DNA of 64,000 nt, taken from assembly GCA_026182355.1 (NCBI GenBank), contig JAPFBL010000576.1, positions 16,001 through 80,000 of the forward strand, read 5' to 3'. The position numbers and the translations under genes are program-made. Origin of the DNA: Hermatobates lingyangjiaoensis. Its lineage: Eukaryota > Arthropoda > Insecta > Hemiptera > Hermatobatidae. Of this stretch, positions 54,308 to 64,000 are shown piece after piece (the first letter of the stretch is position 1; the number at the start of each line of letters is the position of its first letter). The notes beneath the pieces are model-generated. The model made no database searches and had not been told where the DNA came from. It saw only the letters and a program-made list of their open reading frames with translations.

Positions 54308-54605
54308 GTTGGAGGAGAGGTTAGACCAGTGTCAAAGTGCTTGCTTCTGGACTAGTAGATCCGGTGTTCAATACCCACTCTTGACCTCAATTTATTTAAG
54401 TGGGAGGTAAATAAATATGAGCTGGACGTCTGTCAGCCTCGAGCCTGTATGATATCAAGTACTCCCTAAAGATCCCTACTTTAAAAATATACTTTATTTG
54501 GATAAATATTTTGACTCCCAATTTAGAATGTTCATTATGTGGTATTACAATGTTCAGCCTATAAGTGTATATCCCGTAAGACTGCCACTTCAACTTATCC
54601 TAACG
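54308..54605 (+). repeat. tRNA-derived SINE, plus strand, diverged
   Basis: Head TTAGACCAGTGTCAAAG and GGTGTTCAATACCC (decayed B-box), TAAGTGGGAGGTAAATAAA, GCCTCGAGCCTGTATGAT, ATTATGTGGTATTACAATG, end near TCAACTTATCCTAAC. Confidence 0.85.
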
Positions 54606-54609
54606 ATTT

Positions 54610-57040
54610 AGTTAAGGTAACGCCCAAGTTAGTGATTTCTGACATTCGTACAGCGCTAAATGGTATAAATTCTGATGAAAATTAAGAACAACATAGAGAG
54701 ATCTGGTAGAAACTCGTCATTTGTATAAAATGGTTGATTCAAAACTTCCATCCTATATAATAGAGCAGATAAGGTACGGAAGATAATAGGGACATTATAC
54801 TATTGTCGTACAGAAGACGGCAATGCTACGAAGTTTGAGTTTGCGGTGGGTCTGTTGTAAATTAGTAAGCAGGAAGTTTCATAAATATTATTTTGATACT
54901 ACTTGTAGTGTGTTTTGCACTGCACTCTTTTTTTTTCTCTCTAAAAAATGAAGAGGCAAATAACCCCAAATAACCTCCTCTTCCTCAGTCCAGCCATGTC
55001 GATGATATATATTGCATTGTTATTAAATACCCGTGCTAGTACAACGCACTTCATGTTTGTCTGAATATAATTGCAAATACAGTCTGCTTATGTATTGCCG
55101 TAAGCCAATCAGATTACGCTATTGAACAGGGCTAATCTCAGTAGTTTGTGATTTATTGATATCACCTAAATAAATCTGGTTTAATTTCCGTTTGAACCTG
55201 AACCTTAGTACATTACAAAACTAAAACTAACAGCTAACATTATATTTTAAACTATTACTTCTGCAAAGTTATCTGATAACTAACCAAAATTTCATCACGA
55301 CATCCTACTTATGGTTTAAATAACTTATTTATAAAAGATGTTAACAATTATTTTCAGCAGTAATTAATCTCAATAAATATAATTTTAGTAAATACAAACA
55401 TGCATAAATAACTCTATTAAGGTTACATGCATTTTCGAAATGTTTATTTAAACAAAAAAATCCCAACAGATTTCTTTTTTTATTATTAGAAAAAAGTTTA
55501 TAAATAACTTATCAGAGAACATATTTTTGACTTTTTGTTTCTCCCACACTTCTTTTACAGACGACAATTGTTAAGTTGGTTAAAATACATACCATAAACT
55601 TAACAGAATTCAATACGCTTATTTAAATTTAAAACTCTATATCAGAATTTAGACCCAATTGCAATAATTTACTACCCTTAAATCTCATATTGAAAGTAAA
55701 ATAACCAAATACAAATATTAAGTTGCATTTAATGTCCCAAAATATCCTGAACACAATTAAAAATATGATATCATCTAAGAGATATTCCTTCTCCAGGTAA
55801 TATATACTGAATACATATTAAATTACCAAACTAAAGTATTTTATGCAAATAAATTGTAATTTGCAAGCTTTGCACGTGTCATTCTGCATAAGAAATTATG
55901 AGCTAAGAGAGCACCAGAATAATGTAAGTAGACTACGAAATTGGAATTTGGAATTTAAAGAGAAAAATGTTTTTAAACATTTCAATTAAAAAAATAAATA
56001 ATTTTCTTAAAGCTCAAATAAAAAAAATAAAAAATTGTTTCTGTTGTATTTGTAATTTTTATTCTACTTATTATGTAAGCTACACATGTAGTTTCTGGTG
56101 GAACATGTTGATTAAAGAAAATAGAATAAAGTATTGCATTGTGGTTAAAGATTGTTTGACTGAATGTCATAGTCTGAATCACCGTGTACCAGTTTTCCAT
56201 TTCACTCTGCTACACAATTCCTTCTTTTTTTGTAAATGTTCTGTATCTTAATTTTCCAAAGCCTCAGGTGACAATGAAAATACGGCTATTAAGAATTGAG
56301 TTTGACAATTTCCTCAAGACAAAATAAAAGAAAAGAAAGGAATGAATTTGGGAATTTATTGTCTCGGATAAGCGAAAAGGCAGGTGGGGTATCGAGGGAC
56401 CTTTATATTACTGAAGATTTAAGGGTGCGTTGAGAGGAATGTTCAACTAGACGGTGAGGGTCAGGTTGATTACCAAAAAGGAGGAAAAGAGAGTGGGGGG
56501 CGGGGGTGCATTTGTTATCTCTCCCTGGAGTTGAGGGGTTGTAGAATCTGGAAGGGATGTAGCAACTCTTATTTGCAAGTTCGATTCTCATCTACGAATC
56601 ATGAAGTTTGCCTTCAGTTTACTTCTATTGAGATATTGTTACTCTATTGATTCCTTATCTACTTACATAAACGAGCTACTCATAAAAAAAAAAAAAAAAA
56701 AATCGAAACACTAAAGGAGCAAGACTTCTGGTTCCTGCTCCTTACTCTAAATACTTTTATAGATCTTCAAGTTGTAAAAAAAGTTATATTCTAGTAAACT
56801 TATATCATAAACTTTAACATATGATCCCTTCACATCCCAACTGACCTGATTTCAGAAAAATATATCAAGTCTTGAATCATTTTAATAGAAAATTACGTGA
56901 AACCTCCTTTTTCTCTATTAAAAACAGTCAACATATTAATTATACCATAGAATGAACACAAAAGCCAGAATTGATCTAAAGAAAATAAAAGTCAATTTCA
57001 GACGATTTATTTTTGTTCAAAAATAATATGAAGTTAACGA
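54610..57040. other. No gene seen
   Basis: AT-rich. Weakly GC-richer areas at 54990-55160 and 56380-56590 (GAGAGTGGGGGGCGGGGGTG). Two opposed frames at 55967-56251 overlap one another and are unrecognised. Confidence 0.4.
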
Positions 57041-57044
57041 GCTA

Positions 57045-57160
57045 TGCACTCATTCATTGTGTGATATTTACTTGTGATTATAATAAGGGAAAAACACTAA
57101 GCCTACACACAAAAGATTTTATCCAACGTCGACCCGTTTCGAACATAAAATAAACTTACT
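57045..57160 (-). repeat. Family E unit, minus strand, truncated core
   Basis: GTGTGATATTTACTTGTGAT, ACACACAAAAGATTTTATCC, then GACCCGTTTCGAACATAAA. The minus strand keeps GTTCGAAACGGGTC but the left strand is lost. Confidence 0.6.
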
Positions 57161-57570
57161 ATGTCTTAAAAATCAAACACTTTTACTTTTGAAACGACTT
57201 TTTTGTCATCACTTTCGTCCACATTTCCGTTGGTGACCTTTTTGTGGTAGACAGCTGACTTATTTTTTTCTTTCCATCGTCTTTGACTTGGTAGCATGTA
57301 ATTGGTTCGATTATAAAAATAAGTTTATGCCAGTTCTTTCCCACTTTGTTGGCTGGTTTATTTACCTTTATATTATGCATTGGCTTGGGATCCACTGGTA
57401 TGTCAGTTTATGGACAAATCTAAAAAGTCTAGCCTCATGCGCAATAATCAAACTCTCACTTTTCAGCAATAAAGATAAACACACTACATGTTTGACCAGT
57501 TAGTCTTTACCGTTGTTCTTGCATTCTTGTGGCGAATTTTTTTCATACTGAGTAACTAAACCGCTTAGCA
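57160..57570. other. No gene seen
   Basis: A fragment at 57370-57440 (GCATTGGCTTGGGATCC, GTCTAGCCTCATGCGC) loosely matches 44700-44760 of the inverted-repeat element. Opposed frames at 57183-57503 are unrecognised. Confidence 0.4.
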
Positions 57571-57571
57571 G

Positions 57572-57885
57572 CCAGGCTAGCTCAGTGGCAATGTGCTATC
57601 CTCTGAATTGGTAGGTCTGGGGTTCGATATGTACTCTGGCCTTCGATTTATTTACGTGGGAGGTGAATAAATCTGAGCTCGTCGTCCCTCAGAGAGGAAG
57701 CAAAGTCATCTGTCTCAGGCCTTTATCATGCCAAGTACTCGTTAAAAATCCCTAACTAAGTACATGTGAGTTAGGCAAAAATAAAACTCCAAAATTGTTA
57801 GACTGCTTATTGTGTGGTATCACAAAGGCCAATGTTCGGCCAAAATGTGTTCCTTGTGGAGTTAGTAATGCAATCTAAACTACAG
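57572..57885 (+). repeat. tRNA-derived SINE, plus strand
   Basis: Head CAGGCTAGCTCAGTGGC (A-box) and TGGGGTTCGATATG (B-box, last bases changed). Body GTGGGAGGTGAATAAATC, CCTCAGAGAGGAAGC, ACTCGTTAAAAATCCC, GTGTGGTATCACAAAGGCC. Confidence 0.9.
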
Positions 57886-57897
57886 ATTCATAGTTTT

Positions 57898-58020
57898 AGA
57901 CGTCAGTGAACCGTTGGTTCCGAGCCTATACGATGTCAAAGACTCGTTAAAGATCCCCTATTCTAAAAAAACTTGAGTTAAGTATAATTTAGGACTATCA
58001 ATGTAGAATCAATGTGAGAT
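57898..58020 (+). repeat. Partial tRNA-derived SINE, central part
   Basis: ACGTCAGTGAACCGTTGGTTCC, GAGCCTATACGATGTCAAAG and GACTCGTTAAAGATCCCC directly follow the previous SINE in the same orientation, without a head. Confidence 0.82.
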
Positions 58021-58024
58021 GCAA

Positions 58025-59580
58025 TATTTATTCGAGGAATCAGCTGAAGTTTCTTCAAAAAAAAAAAAAACTTGTTTAGTTGTGTTTGCGGAATTATCTG
58101 CACTCTCATATAAGCGACCTGTTAGACAAAAACAGTCATGAAGTTATAATAAAGTTAATCAGTAATCCAAGCAGATAATGAGCTCTAGACTAAACTTGCT
58201 AGTAAGGTATTATTAAAGTTCGGATATTGGATGTAAAGAAATATAACATTGGGGAAGTAGAGTTGCTCCTGTGCTGACAAGTTGAGGACGATCATCAGTG
58301 AAGTGAGACGACTGAGAGATAATCCAGTTACTTGCTGTTGGACGTGCAATGAAGGATTCAGCGGCAGCAGACGCGCTGGCTCTGTCACCCTCTAATTGCT
58401 AGTCTCAACCTGGTCTAATGCTCCACTTAGCTCCTCCTCTCGCACCTCTGATTACTTCTCCAAACTTTCCACTGTCACCCTGTAATTCCTCTTCACTTCC
58501 CCCTACGACCAAACCATCTTATTCGACTCATTTCAGTCTCATTTTGAATTTCTGCCAACCCAACTAAAACATGTTTCAGCTCAAACGAACTAATGCCTCC
58601 AAACAGCTTTCAAACTTTGAATTATAAGTGCTTTTTACTATAAGCAACAACGCAATAACTTATATAAAGCCATGCACAAAGTAATTCTAGACATTTCAAT
58701 AATATACATCAAGAAGGCACATTAATTCCGCCTTTCTAAATAAATGCTGAATGGACTCAAATCAAAAAAACAAAGCTAATATAAATTCAAAATCCGAATT
58801 AGTAACAAATTCAGTATTTGTAATACTATTCAGTATTGGATTTTCATGTTGACCTCATCACCCAATTTGGCTAGCAAAGCAAAAAAAGAACTGTCATTTT
58901 CTCCACTAATAAGTCTGTTAAGGACTTTATTTTATTTTATTTTATTTTTTTTCTACACCCACATTGTTGTCATTGATATATAATTCTATACTGCCCCCCC
59001 CCCCCCACCCAAGGTTTTCGAATCATGGACGAATCACATTAATGAGAATGCCACTTCTACGTGTTATCCGTCATATAAATAGGTACAGGGCCAGTTTCGT
59101 GTAATTGGAGGAAGACATGACCGAGGAACATGTGAAATTATTGTCTAAATTAGTTTGAAGCAATAATTATATTAACAAAATATGCAAAAGAGGACCATAT
59201 ATATTGTGCTAAAATTAAGAAAATGGACTTAATATCTTAAGGAACAAGTTTTTTCTTTCTCTATCTTACCAGAAAAAGAAATACTTTTCATATAGGAGAT
59301 GACAAAGTGTGTGTTCGGCACACATTAATTGTCTTCCTCACGACAAGATAGCATCCGTTCTAGTTTAATAGATTAATAGAAGACAATTATTTCTGGTACA
59401 CATTTATTGTTCAAATAATATTATTGATACCAAGTCTGCAGCATTGTTCATTTTTTTGATTTGCACCTTTTCAGTACAAAAAATAAACTTAAAAACCACC
59501 ATTTTAGGGATGGAACAGATTATTTATTTTCATAATAATTTCAATGCAAAATATGAGTTAATCGCAATATGAGCTCGATC
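58025..59580. other. No gene seen; candidate block at 58255-58560
   Basis: 58255-58560 is less AT-rich: GAGGACGATCATCAGTG, AGCGGCAGCAGACGCGCTGG, CCCTCTAATTGC. It is not codon-like. 58994-59008 is a C-run. Confidence 0.3.
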
Positions 59581-59587
59581 TGGGAAC

Positions 59588-59636
<49 letters not shown>

Positions 59637-59745
59637 TAAATGAAAAAAGACAACAAATAGAAGAAGCGAGAAAACTTACTGGGTCGATATTTCGAACTGA
59701 AGTTCGTCGTCAGGGAGAAGAAGGGAAGAAGAAGGGAAGAGGAAG
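59588..59745 (-). repeat. (TA)n and family C variant, minus strand, core 59675-59720
   Basis: The minus core has CTGACGA, C, stem II GAAC-TTCA-GTTC, GAAATATCGACCC. All checkable core bases are intact. The tail ends in (TA)n at 59588-59633. Confidence 0.78.
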
Positions 59746-59805
59746 AGGCACGTGCGTCCACTCGCGCTGGCAGAGAATGACTCTCTCATTCTATATTAGA
59801 ATATA

Positions 59806-60005
59806 TATAAACAAATATATATATATATATATATATGTAAAGATTTCACATAAACACGTAAAATAACAATCAATGATCAAACCACAATAAGAAATGGGAA
59901 GACAAGACTAAGATCTTTCAACCGTAACAAGCGGTCTTCGCCATCTTCGTCTCTGACAAAGACCGCTTGTTAAGGTTGAAAGATCTTAGTCTTTGGTTTC
60001 ATCAT

Positions 60006-60051
<46 letters not shown>

Positions 60052-60052
60052 A
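59806..60052. repeat. Family B palindrome bounded by (TA)n
   Basis: Minus arm 59838-59941, plus arm 59949-60005. The plus core reads CTGACAAAGACCGC with G8 to A, GGTTGAAAGATCTTAGTC. The minus core lost its left strand at the junction (GTCTTCGCCATC). Confidence 0.85.
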
Positions 60053-60179
60053 TGATCAAACCAGAATATATATAAACAAATATAACAGTATGTATACAAA
60101 CCACAATATGAAATTAGAAAAAAGACTAAGATCCTTCAACCATAATAAGCAGTCTTCGTCAGAGTCAAAAACATAACTG

Positions 60180-60230
<51 letters not shown>
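60050..60230 (-). repeat. Family B unit, minus strand, with TA/TG tract
   Basis: ACCACAATATGAAATTAG tail, core with CTGACGAAGACTGC and GGTTGAAGGATC, then (TA)n(TG)n at 60179-60230. Confidence 0.8.
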
Positions 60231-60232
<2 letters not shown>

Positions 60233-60239
60233 TACCTAA

Positions 60240-60855
60240 TATGAAAAGAGTTAACACAAGTAAATGAAATAAACTCTGCATTGCAAAAGAATTCAATGCT
60301 AGGGACAAAAAGGAAGGGAAATTATAAACTCCTTTTGAACATGGAAGTGAGCACATAACAGACTACTGTGGTGGGGAGAGAAATAATGTTATGCTTTCAA
60401 CTCTCAAGTCCACAGAGAAAGTGAAAGTTGGTGTTAAACCCAAAACGCCCTTAAAAACAACTTAGCTTCTTCAAATAAATCAGGTCGGACAAAGACGGTT
60501 GATAGTATATAAAACACAGCAATGCTGGCTATGTAGACCATCTGCATAATAAACAAATCAATATTTGCCATTAATTCGTCATATGAGCACTATGTAGCGG
60601 CATATTTCCATATATTGCACTTTGATATCAGAGATGTTGTCCAACTATTAAATTAATTAAGCAATTGAGATTAACTACACTGTTTTATATATATAAAATA
60701 TTAAAATAAATAAATCCTTAATAATTAATGATCAATACTATTTCACTACTAATTAATTTCTTATTAGCTGAAAAATTATTAGTTACTGGCTAATTAATCA
60801 CTATAGGGAGACTTCCATGCCTAATTCTATTTAAAAACTATTGACCGTTTCAATG
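60240..60855. other. No gene seen
   Basis: 60360-60620 is non-repetitive and a little less AT-rich. No coding pattern. Confidence 0.35.
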
Positions 60856-60857
60856 GA

Positions 60858-60858
60858 T

Positions 60859-60893
<35 letters not shown>

Positions 60894-61080
60894 TATATAT
60901 GTATATATATTATATATTATATATATAAAATTCAATAATATATCGACCGTTTGATGGAATAGATGTGTTCTCTAATCGGGGTTCGGTCAATTTTCTAGGA
61001 TAAAAAAATCAAACTCTCGTTGCTGACGTTTCGGTTTTATTTAAAAGCTTTTTCATAGGCTGAAGTAAGAAAATTTTTTA
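60858..61080 (-). repeat. (TA)n and PLE family D 3' end, minus strand
   Basis: 60935-61015 matches the arms of the palindrome at 20040-20172 (ATATCGACCGTTTGAT, CTCTAATCGGGGTTCGG). The minus core 61060-61020 reads CTATGAAAAAGC.. AACCGAAACGTCAGC; the left strand is decayed. It lies just downstream, on the same strand, of the RT fragment at 61153-61537. Confidence 0.75.
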
Positions 61081-61152
61081 ACTAAGAAAATGAAATTTAC
61101 ATTATTTAAAGGAACAACAATGTTAACCGGACAAAACCTTCGACTACAGAGT

Positions 61153-61537
61153 CTAGTCAAATATAATGCCATCAAAGGTGAAATATCTTGCTTCACATAT
61201 AAGGTCTAGTATAGGAAAAACCTTTTTCGACATTCCAACCAGTGAACTAATCTTATTCAACTGTTGATATACTAAATTAAATGCTAGATCTAAAGGTATA
61301 TTAGTAAATAACGACTGAACATCTAGTGAAATCATAATTACTTCATCACTTAGTATTTGATTTGATAGGTCTTGTTTGAATTCTAATGAATATTTTACAT
61401 TCTATTCATTCTTGTTTGTAATGTAACTAACATATTTCTTCATATATTTAGACAGTTCATAAGTTGTACTCGCTATGAACGACACGATAGGACGGAGAGG
61501 AAAACCTGGCTTGTGTAGTTTCACTAAACCATCGGTC
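61153..61537 (-). pseudogene. Penelope-like element reverse transcriptase fragment
   Basis: In one minus-strand frame: DGLVKLHKPGFPLRPIVSF, then IASTTYELSKYMKK, a TAG stop, then NVKYSLEFKQDL, MISLDVQSLFTNIPLDLAF, and ICEARYFTFDGIIFD ending at TAG (61153-61155). LHKPG.PLRPIVS, and SLDV.SLFTNIP with the first catalytic Asp region, are hallmark blocks of the PLE reverse transcriptase. The downstream GxPMGSPLSP and YxDD regions are missing. One in-frame stop plus truncation at both sides make it a dead copy. Its 5' edge abuts CTCTGACAAAGACCG, the left strand of a family B core, and a D-type 3' end follows downstream. Confidence 0.92.
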
Positions 61538-61655
61538 TTTGTCAGAGTCAAACCTCAACTGTTATATATATATATAATTAATTTATGTATTTATTTATAT
61601 TTATATATATGTATATTTAATTATATATATATTTATTTATATATAATATTTTTAT
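61538..61655. repeat. Family B fragment and TA-rich tract
   Basis: GTCTTTGTCAGAGTCAAACC is the left core strand and stem I side of B on the minus strand, directly fused to the RT frame. TATATATTTA-rich sequence follows to 61655. Confidence 0.7.
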
Positions 61656-61659
61656 ATAC

Positions 61660-63090
61660 AATTTCAACAGACACACTAATAGATTACTACACTTCTTACC
61701 AAATGATTTTGTCTCAACCACCATCAGGAGAAACAAAAGTGGTTAATACAGAACTATAGCACTAAAGCTGGCAACTAAGTAATTAATAATATTGATTATA
61801 TTAGTTAAAATTAAAATTATTTACCAATTAACCGTAAATTGCTGAAAAACATGATTGATTGATTCAGAAGTAACTAAGAACAGAATACATTTTTAATATT
61901 GATAAATATTAATTTTATAACTGAAAATCAATGAATAGTTATTCGTTTTTTTTTATTTTACATCAAATTTTTATTATTTCACTTATTTTAATAGCTGTTG
62001 TTAATTTTTTTCCGTTTTGATCAGTGTTGTGAATGATTACCTGTTTGAACAGGTTTTCATGTAATAAAAGATATATTCAAAATGCAGGCTGAATAGTGTA
62101 AATCTGGAATCTAAACGCAAGAATGTCATTACTATTTGTTTCTTGCCGAGGTAGTTAATTCTGTATAGGTTTAGCTGCAGGGCTTATTTTACACTGTCCC
62201 AAAAGGGAAATAACCTTATTAATTATTGCCTCACAATTAATGTGTATCAGACCTAAGCTGTCCCGCTGGACCCCGTTTACATTTTTCAATACTGCCTCAT
62301 TATGAGAATCTTGCATAATTACCTCCCATTTATTGCCCTTACCTCTCTCTCTCACTCTCTCTCTCACACATACGCACGTACACACACACAACACACACAT
62401 ACCCTCTTATAACTAATTAAAAACGGATTAATCGTTTGCAACAAATTAAATCCAAAGTAAAATTGTTCGTTGTACATATTTCAATTTTTTTTTTAAGCTC
62501 CAAGATAAAAATATAACTAATATTACAAGTAAATTCCTTGTATGTTATCCAATAACATTACTCTGAATTCCTTAATGATGAAATTCACAACACTAATAAA
62601 CCTCTTTAAGAGATTTTTTAATTAATATATTAATTCCTTTATCACCAACAGAGTAAACAATATTAAAGTCAAGTTTTTGAGTAAGCCTAGGAAGTAGGCA
62701 TAATGACGGACGATATGGTAAACTAGGTTACTTTGACATTAAACCGGTTTCTGTTTTAAATAATGAGTACTATGATATAAAGTGACCATTATTTACTTCA
62801 TTATCATTGCTAAAATAATCGCAATTCTAGAATAATCAATGCTGCTACAAAATATTATCTGTTTAATTTTATTTAATATATCAAATACTCTAAACACAGT
62901 AATGGTTCATTCAAGTTAGACTAAGTATTGAACAATAGCTTCGTCTACAAGGGTTAACAGCTAGCTGATAACTTTACTTATTTTTTCTTCAACTTTTTTG
63001 TTTAATCTCACTAGTCCAGATTCAAAAATTTCTAATTAAAATACCCTTAAGTATAAGTTATGTCTATATCTGTAGACATCTTCAGGGCTA
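61660..63090. other. No gene seen; candidate conserved block at 62145-62345
   Basis: 61700-61735 has a decayed C-type minus core (CTGATGGTGGTTGAG). 62145-62345 is non-repetitive and GC-richer: GGGAAATAACCTTATTAATT, TTGCCTCACAATTAATG, GCTGTCCCGCTGGACCCCG. It ends in a CT/CA-rich run; two homeodomain-like ATTAAT sites suggest an enhancer. Confidence 0.35.
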
Positions 63091-63260
63091 CATCAATGAT
63101 CAAGCCACACTATGAAATGGATATTTCAACCATAACAAGCAGTCTTCGTCAGAGTCAAAATCCCAAATATGGTTTTGTGACTCTGACGAAGACAGCTTGT
63201 TACGGTTGAAATATCTTAGTCTTCTTTTTTCCCATTTCATATTATGGTTTGATCATATAT
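63090..63260. repeat. Family B palindrome
   Basis: Minus arm 63093-63170, plus arm 63172-63256. The plus core 63179-63221 has GACT/AGTC stem I, CTGACGAAGACAGC, CGGTTGAAATATC. One stem II pair is broken and GATC is TATC. Confidence 0.85.
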
Positions 63261-63384
63261 ATTGTATGTGGTAGGTTTTGTTTTGTAGGTCATACCATAC
63301 CATACCATGGTATATGACCTAGCCCTCAAAACACAAAATCTACCACATACAATAGAATAGAAGAGGTCAAGAATATTTTTTTGA

Positions 63385-63600
63385 GAATATATATATATAT
63401 ATATATATATATAAGTGATAAAACGAAGGTAACACAAATATAGAAACTGGTATTACTCATCTGTCTCCAGCGGAACTTTTCGTCTCCTGATGACGACAAT
63501 CGCCGAAATACAGAAGTGAGTTATACCTCTTTCTATCTCTATCTTACCTTCATTTTAACTGTTTTTTATTTATAAGTTCGATGGGCTGTTTCACTTAATT
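63385..63600 (+). repeat. (TA)n and family C unit, plus strand, core 63484-63525
   Basis: CTGATGA, C, GAC-AATC-GCC, GAAATACAGAAGTGAG, tail with GTTCGATGGGCTGTTTC. Stem II has one mismatch. Confidence 0.75.
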
Positions 63601-63604
63601 GCTA

Positions 63605-64000
63605 TATATATGAGTAAATATCGGATATAGTTCAAACTAACATAATATATTTGCAAATATTTTACTATTAAGAGAAACAACAACTACTCTCAAATTATAC
63701 TGTTATTCTGATTGCTGGTGTTTCACTTTGTACGAAAACACCTATTTCTGACATTCAAAGTATTGTCCATTGTACCAAAATGTGTATACTTTCCAGAAAT
63801 CATCATGTAAGACTATTTTTGACTTTTTCAGAGAAATAGGTTGTTAATCCAATTTAATTACTTAACATCATATTGTTATACAAATCCGTCACACATCGTG
63901 ACGGGTTACTATAACGATATTACTCTTACTTACCTGTGTAGTGATAACAATATGCATGCTTTTTATTACGACTCGAAATTAAGTAGTGGTTAACTTAATT
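63605..64000. other. No gene seen
   Basis: AT-rich. Contains ATTGTTATAC..CCGTCACACATCGTGACGGG, a small hairpin at 63887-63905. Confidence 0.4.

Overview
The window looks like repeat-rich, intergenic or intronic DNA from an invertebrate animal. It is strongly AT-rich and has many long (TA)n tracts, tRNA-derived SINEs, foldback elements and fragments of Penelope-like retroelements (PLEs). The repeat types resemble those of a lophotrochozoan such as a mollusc or annelid, but that is an inference and I cannot name the species. I found no convincing host protein-coding gene, rRNA or functional tRNA. Nearly all open frames here are short by-chance frames or frames made by simple repeats.

Recognisable protein remnants belong to retroelements: the C-terminal end of a PLE GIY-YIG endonuclease (3-224, +), a PLE reverse transcriptase fragment (61153-61537, -), a possible PLE N-terminal fragment (34629-34800, +), the Cys-rich C-terminus of a LINE ORF2 (50471-50680, +) inside an element with a 13-bp target-site duplication, and an LTR end with a primer-binding site matching tRNA-Ser (about 25777).

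The dominant theme is a set of dispersed short units containing hammerhead-ribozyme-like cores, of the kind known from the pseudo-LTRs of PLEs. I separate six families by eye. A has CTGAAGAC...ACCGAAAATTA|GAGA. B has GACT|CTGACGAAGACCG...CGGTTGAAAGATCTT|AGTC. C has CTGATGACGAC...GTCGAAATATCGATG. D is degenerate, with long stem II and GAAACGTY. E has CTGAAGAAGAACAC...GTGTTCGAAAC. F has CTGATGACATAAAGTGAAAG. Many copies occur as head-to-head palindromes that end in (TA)n. One E-like region (about 31440-32110) is a degenerate tandem array of about 113 bp per unit.

Layout: 0-5 kb PLE end, F palindrome, B, A and C units; 5-8.8 kb foldback element, pyrimidine/purine tracts; 9-14 kb foldback and tRNA-like fragments; 14-20.7 kb B, SINEs, A palindromes, a D palindrome and C; 21-26.6 kb D, SINE, LTR end, F, B, C; 27-35.4 kb the richest ribozyme-like zone (E, A, array, C, B, PLE fragment); 35-41 kb SINE, D, B, C, and a 700-bp satellite; 41-51 kb small palindromes, MITE, SINE, LINE-derived element; 51-64 kb B, C, SINEs, A-T tracts, PLE RT, B, C.

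Between the repeats lie several less AT-rich, non-repetitive blocks that could be conserved non-coding elements. This would fit a gene desert near a developmental regulator, but it cannot be shown without alignment.
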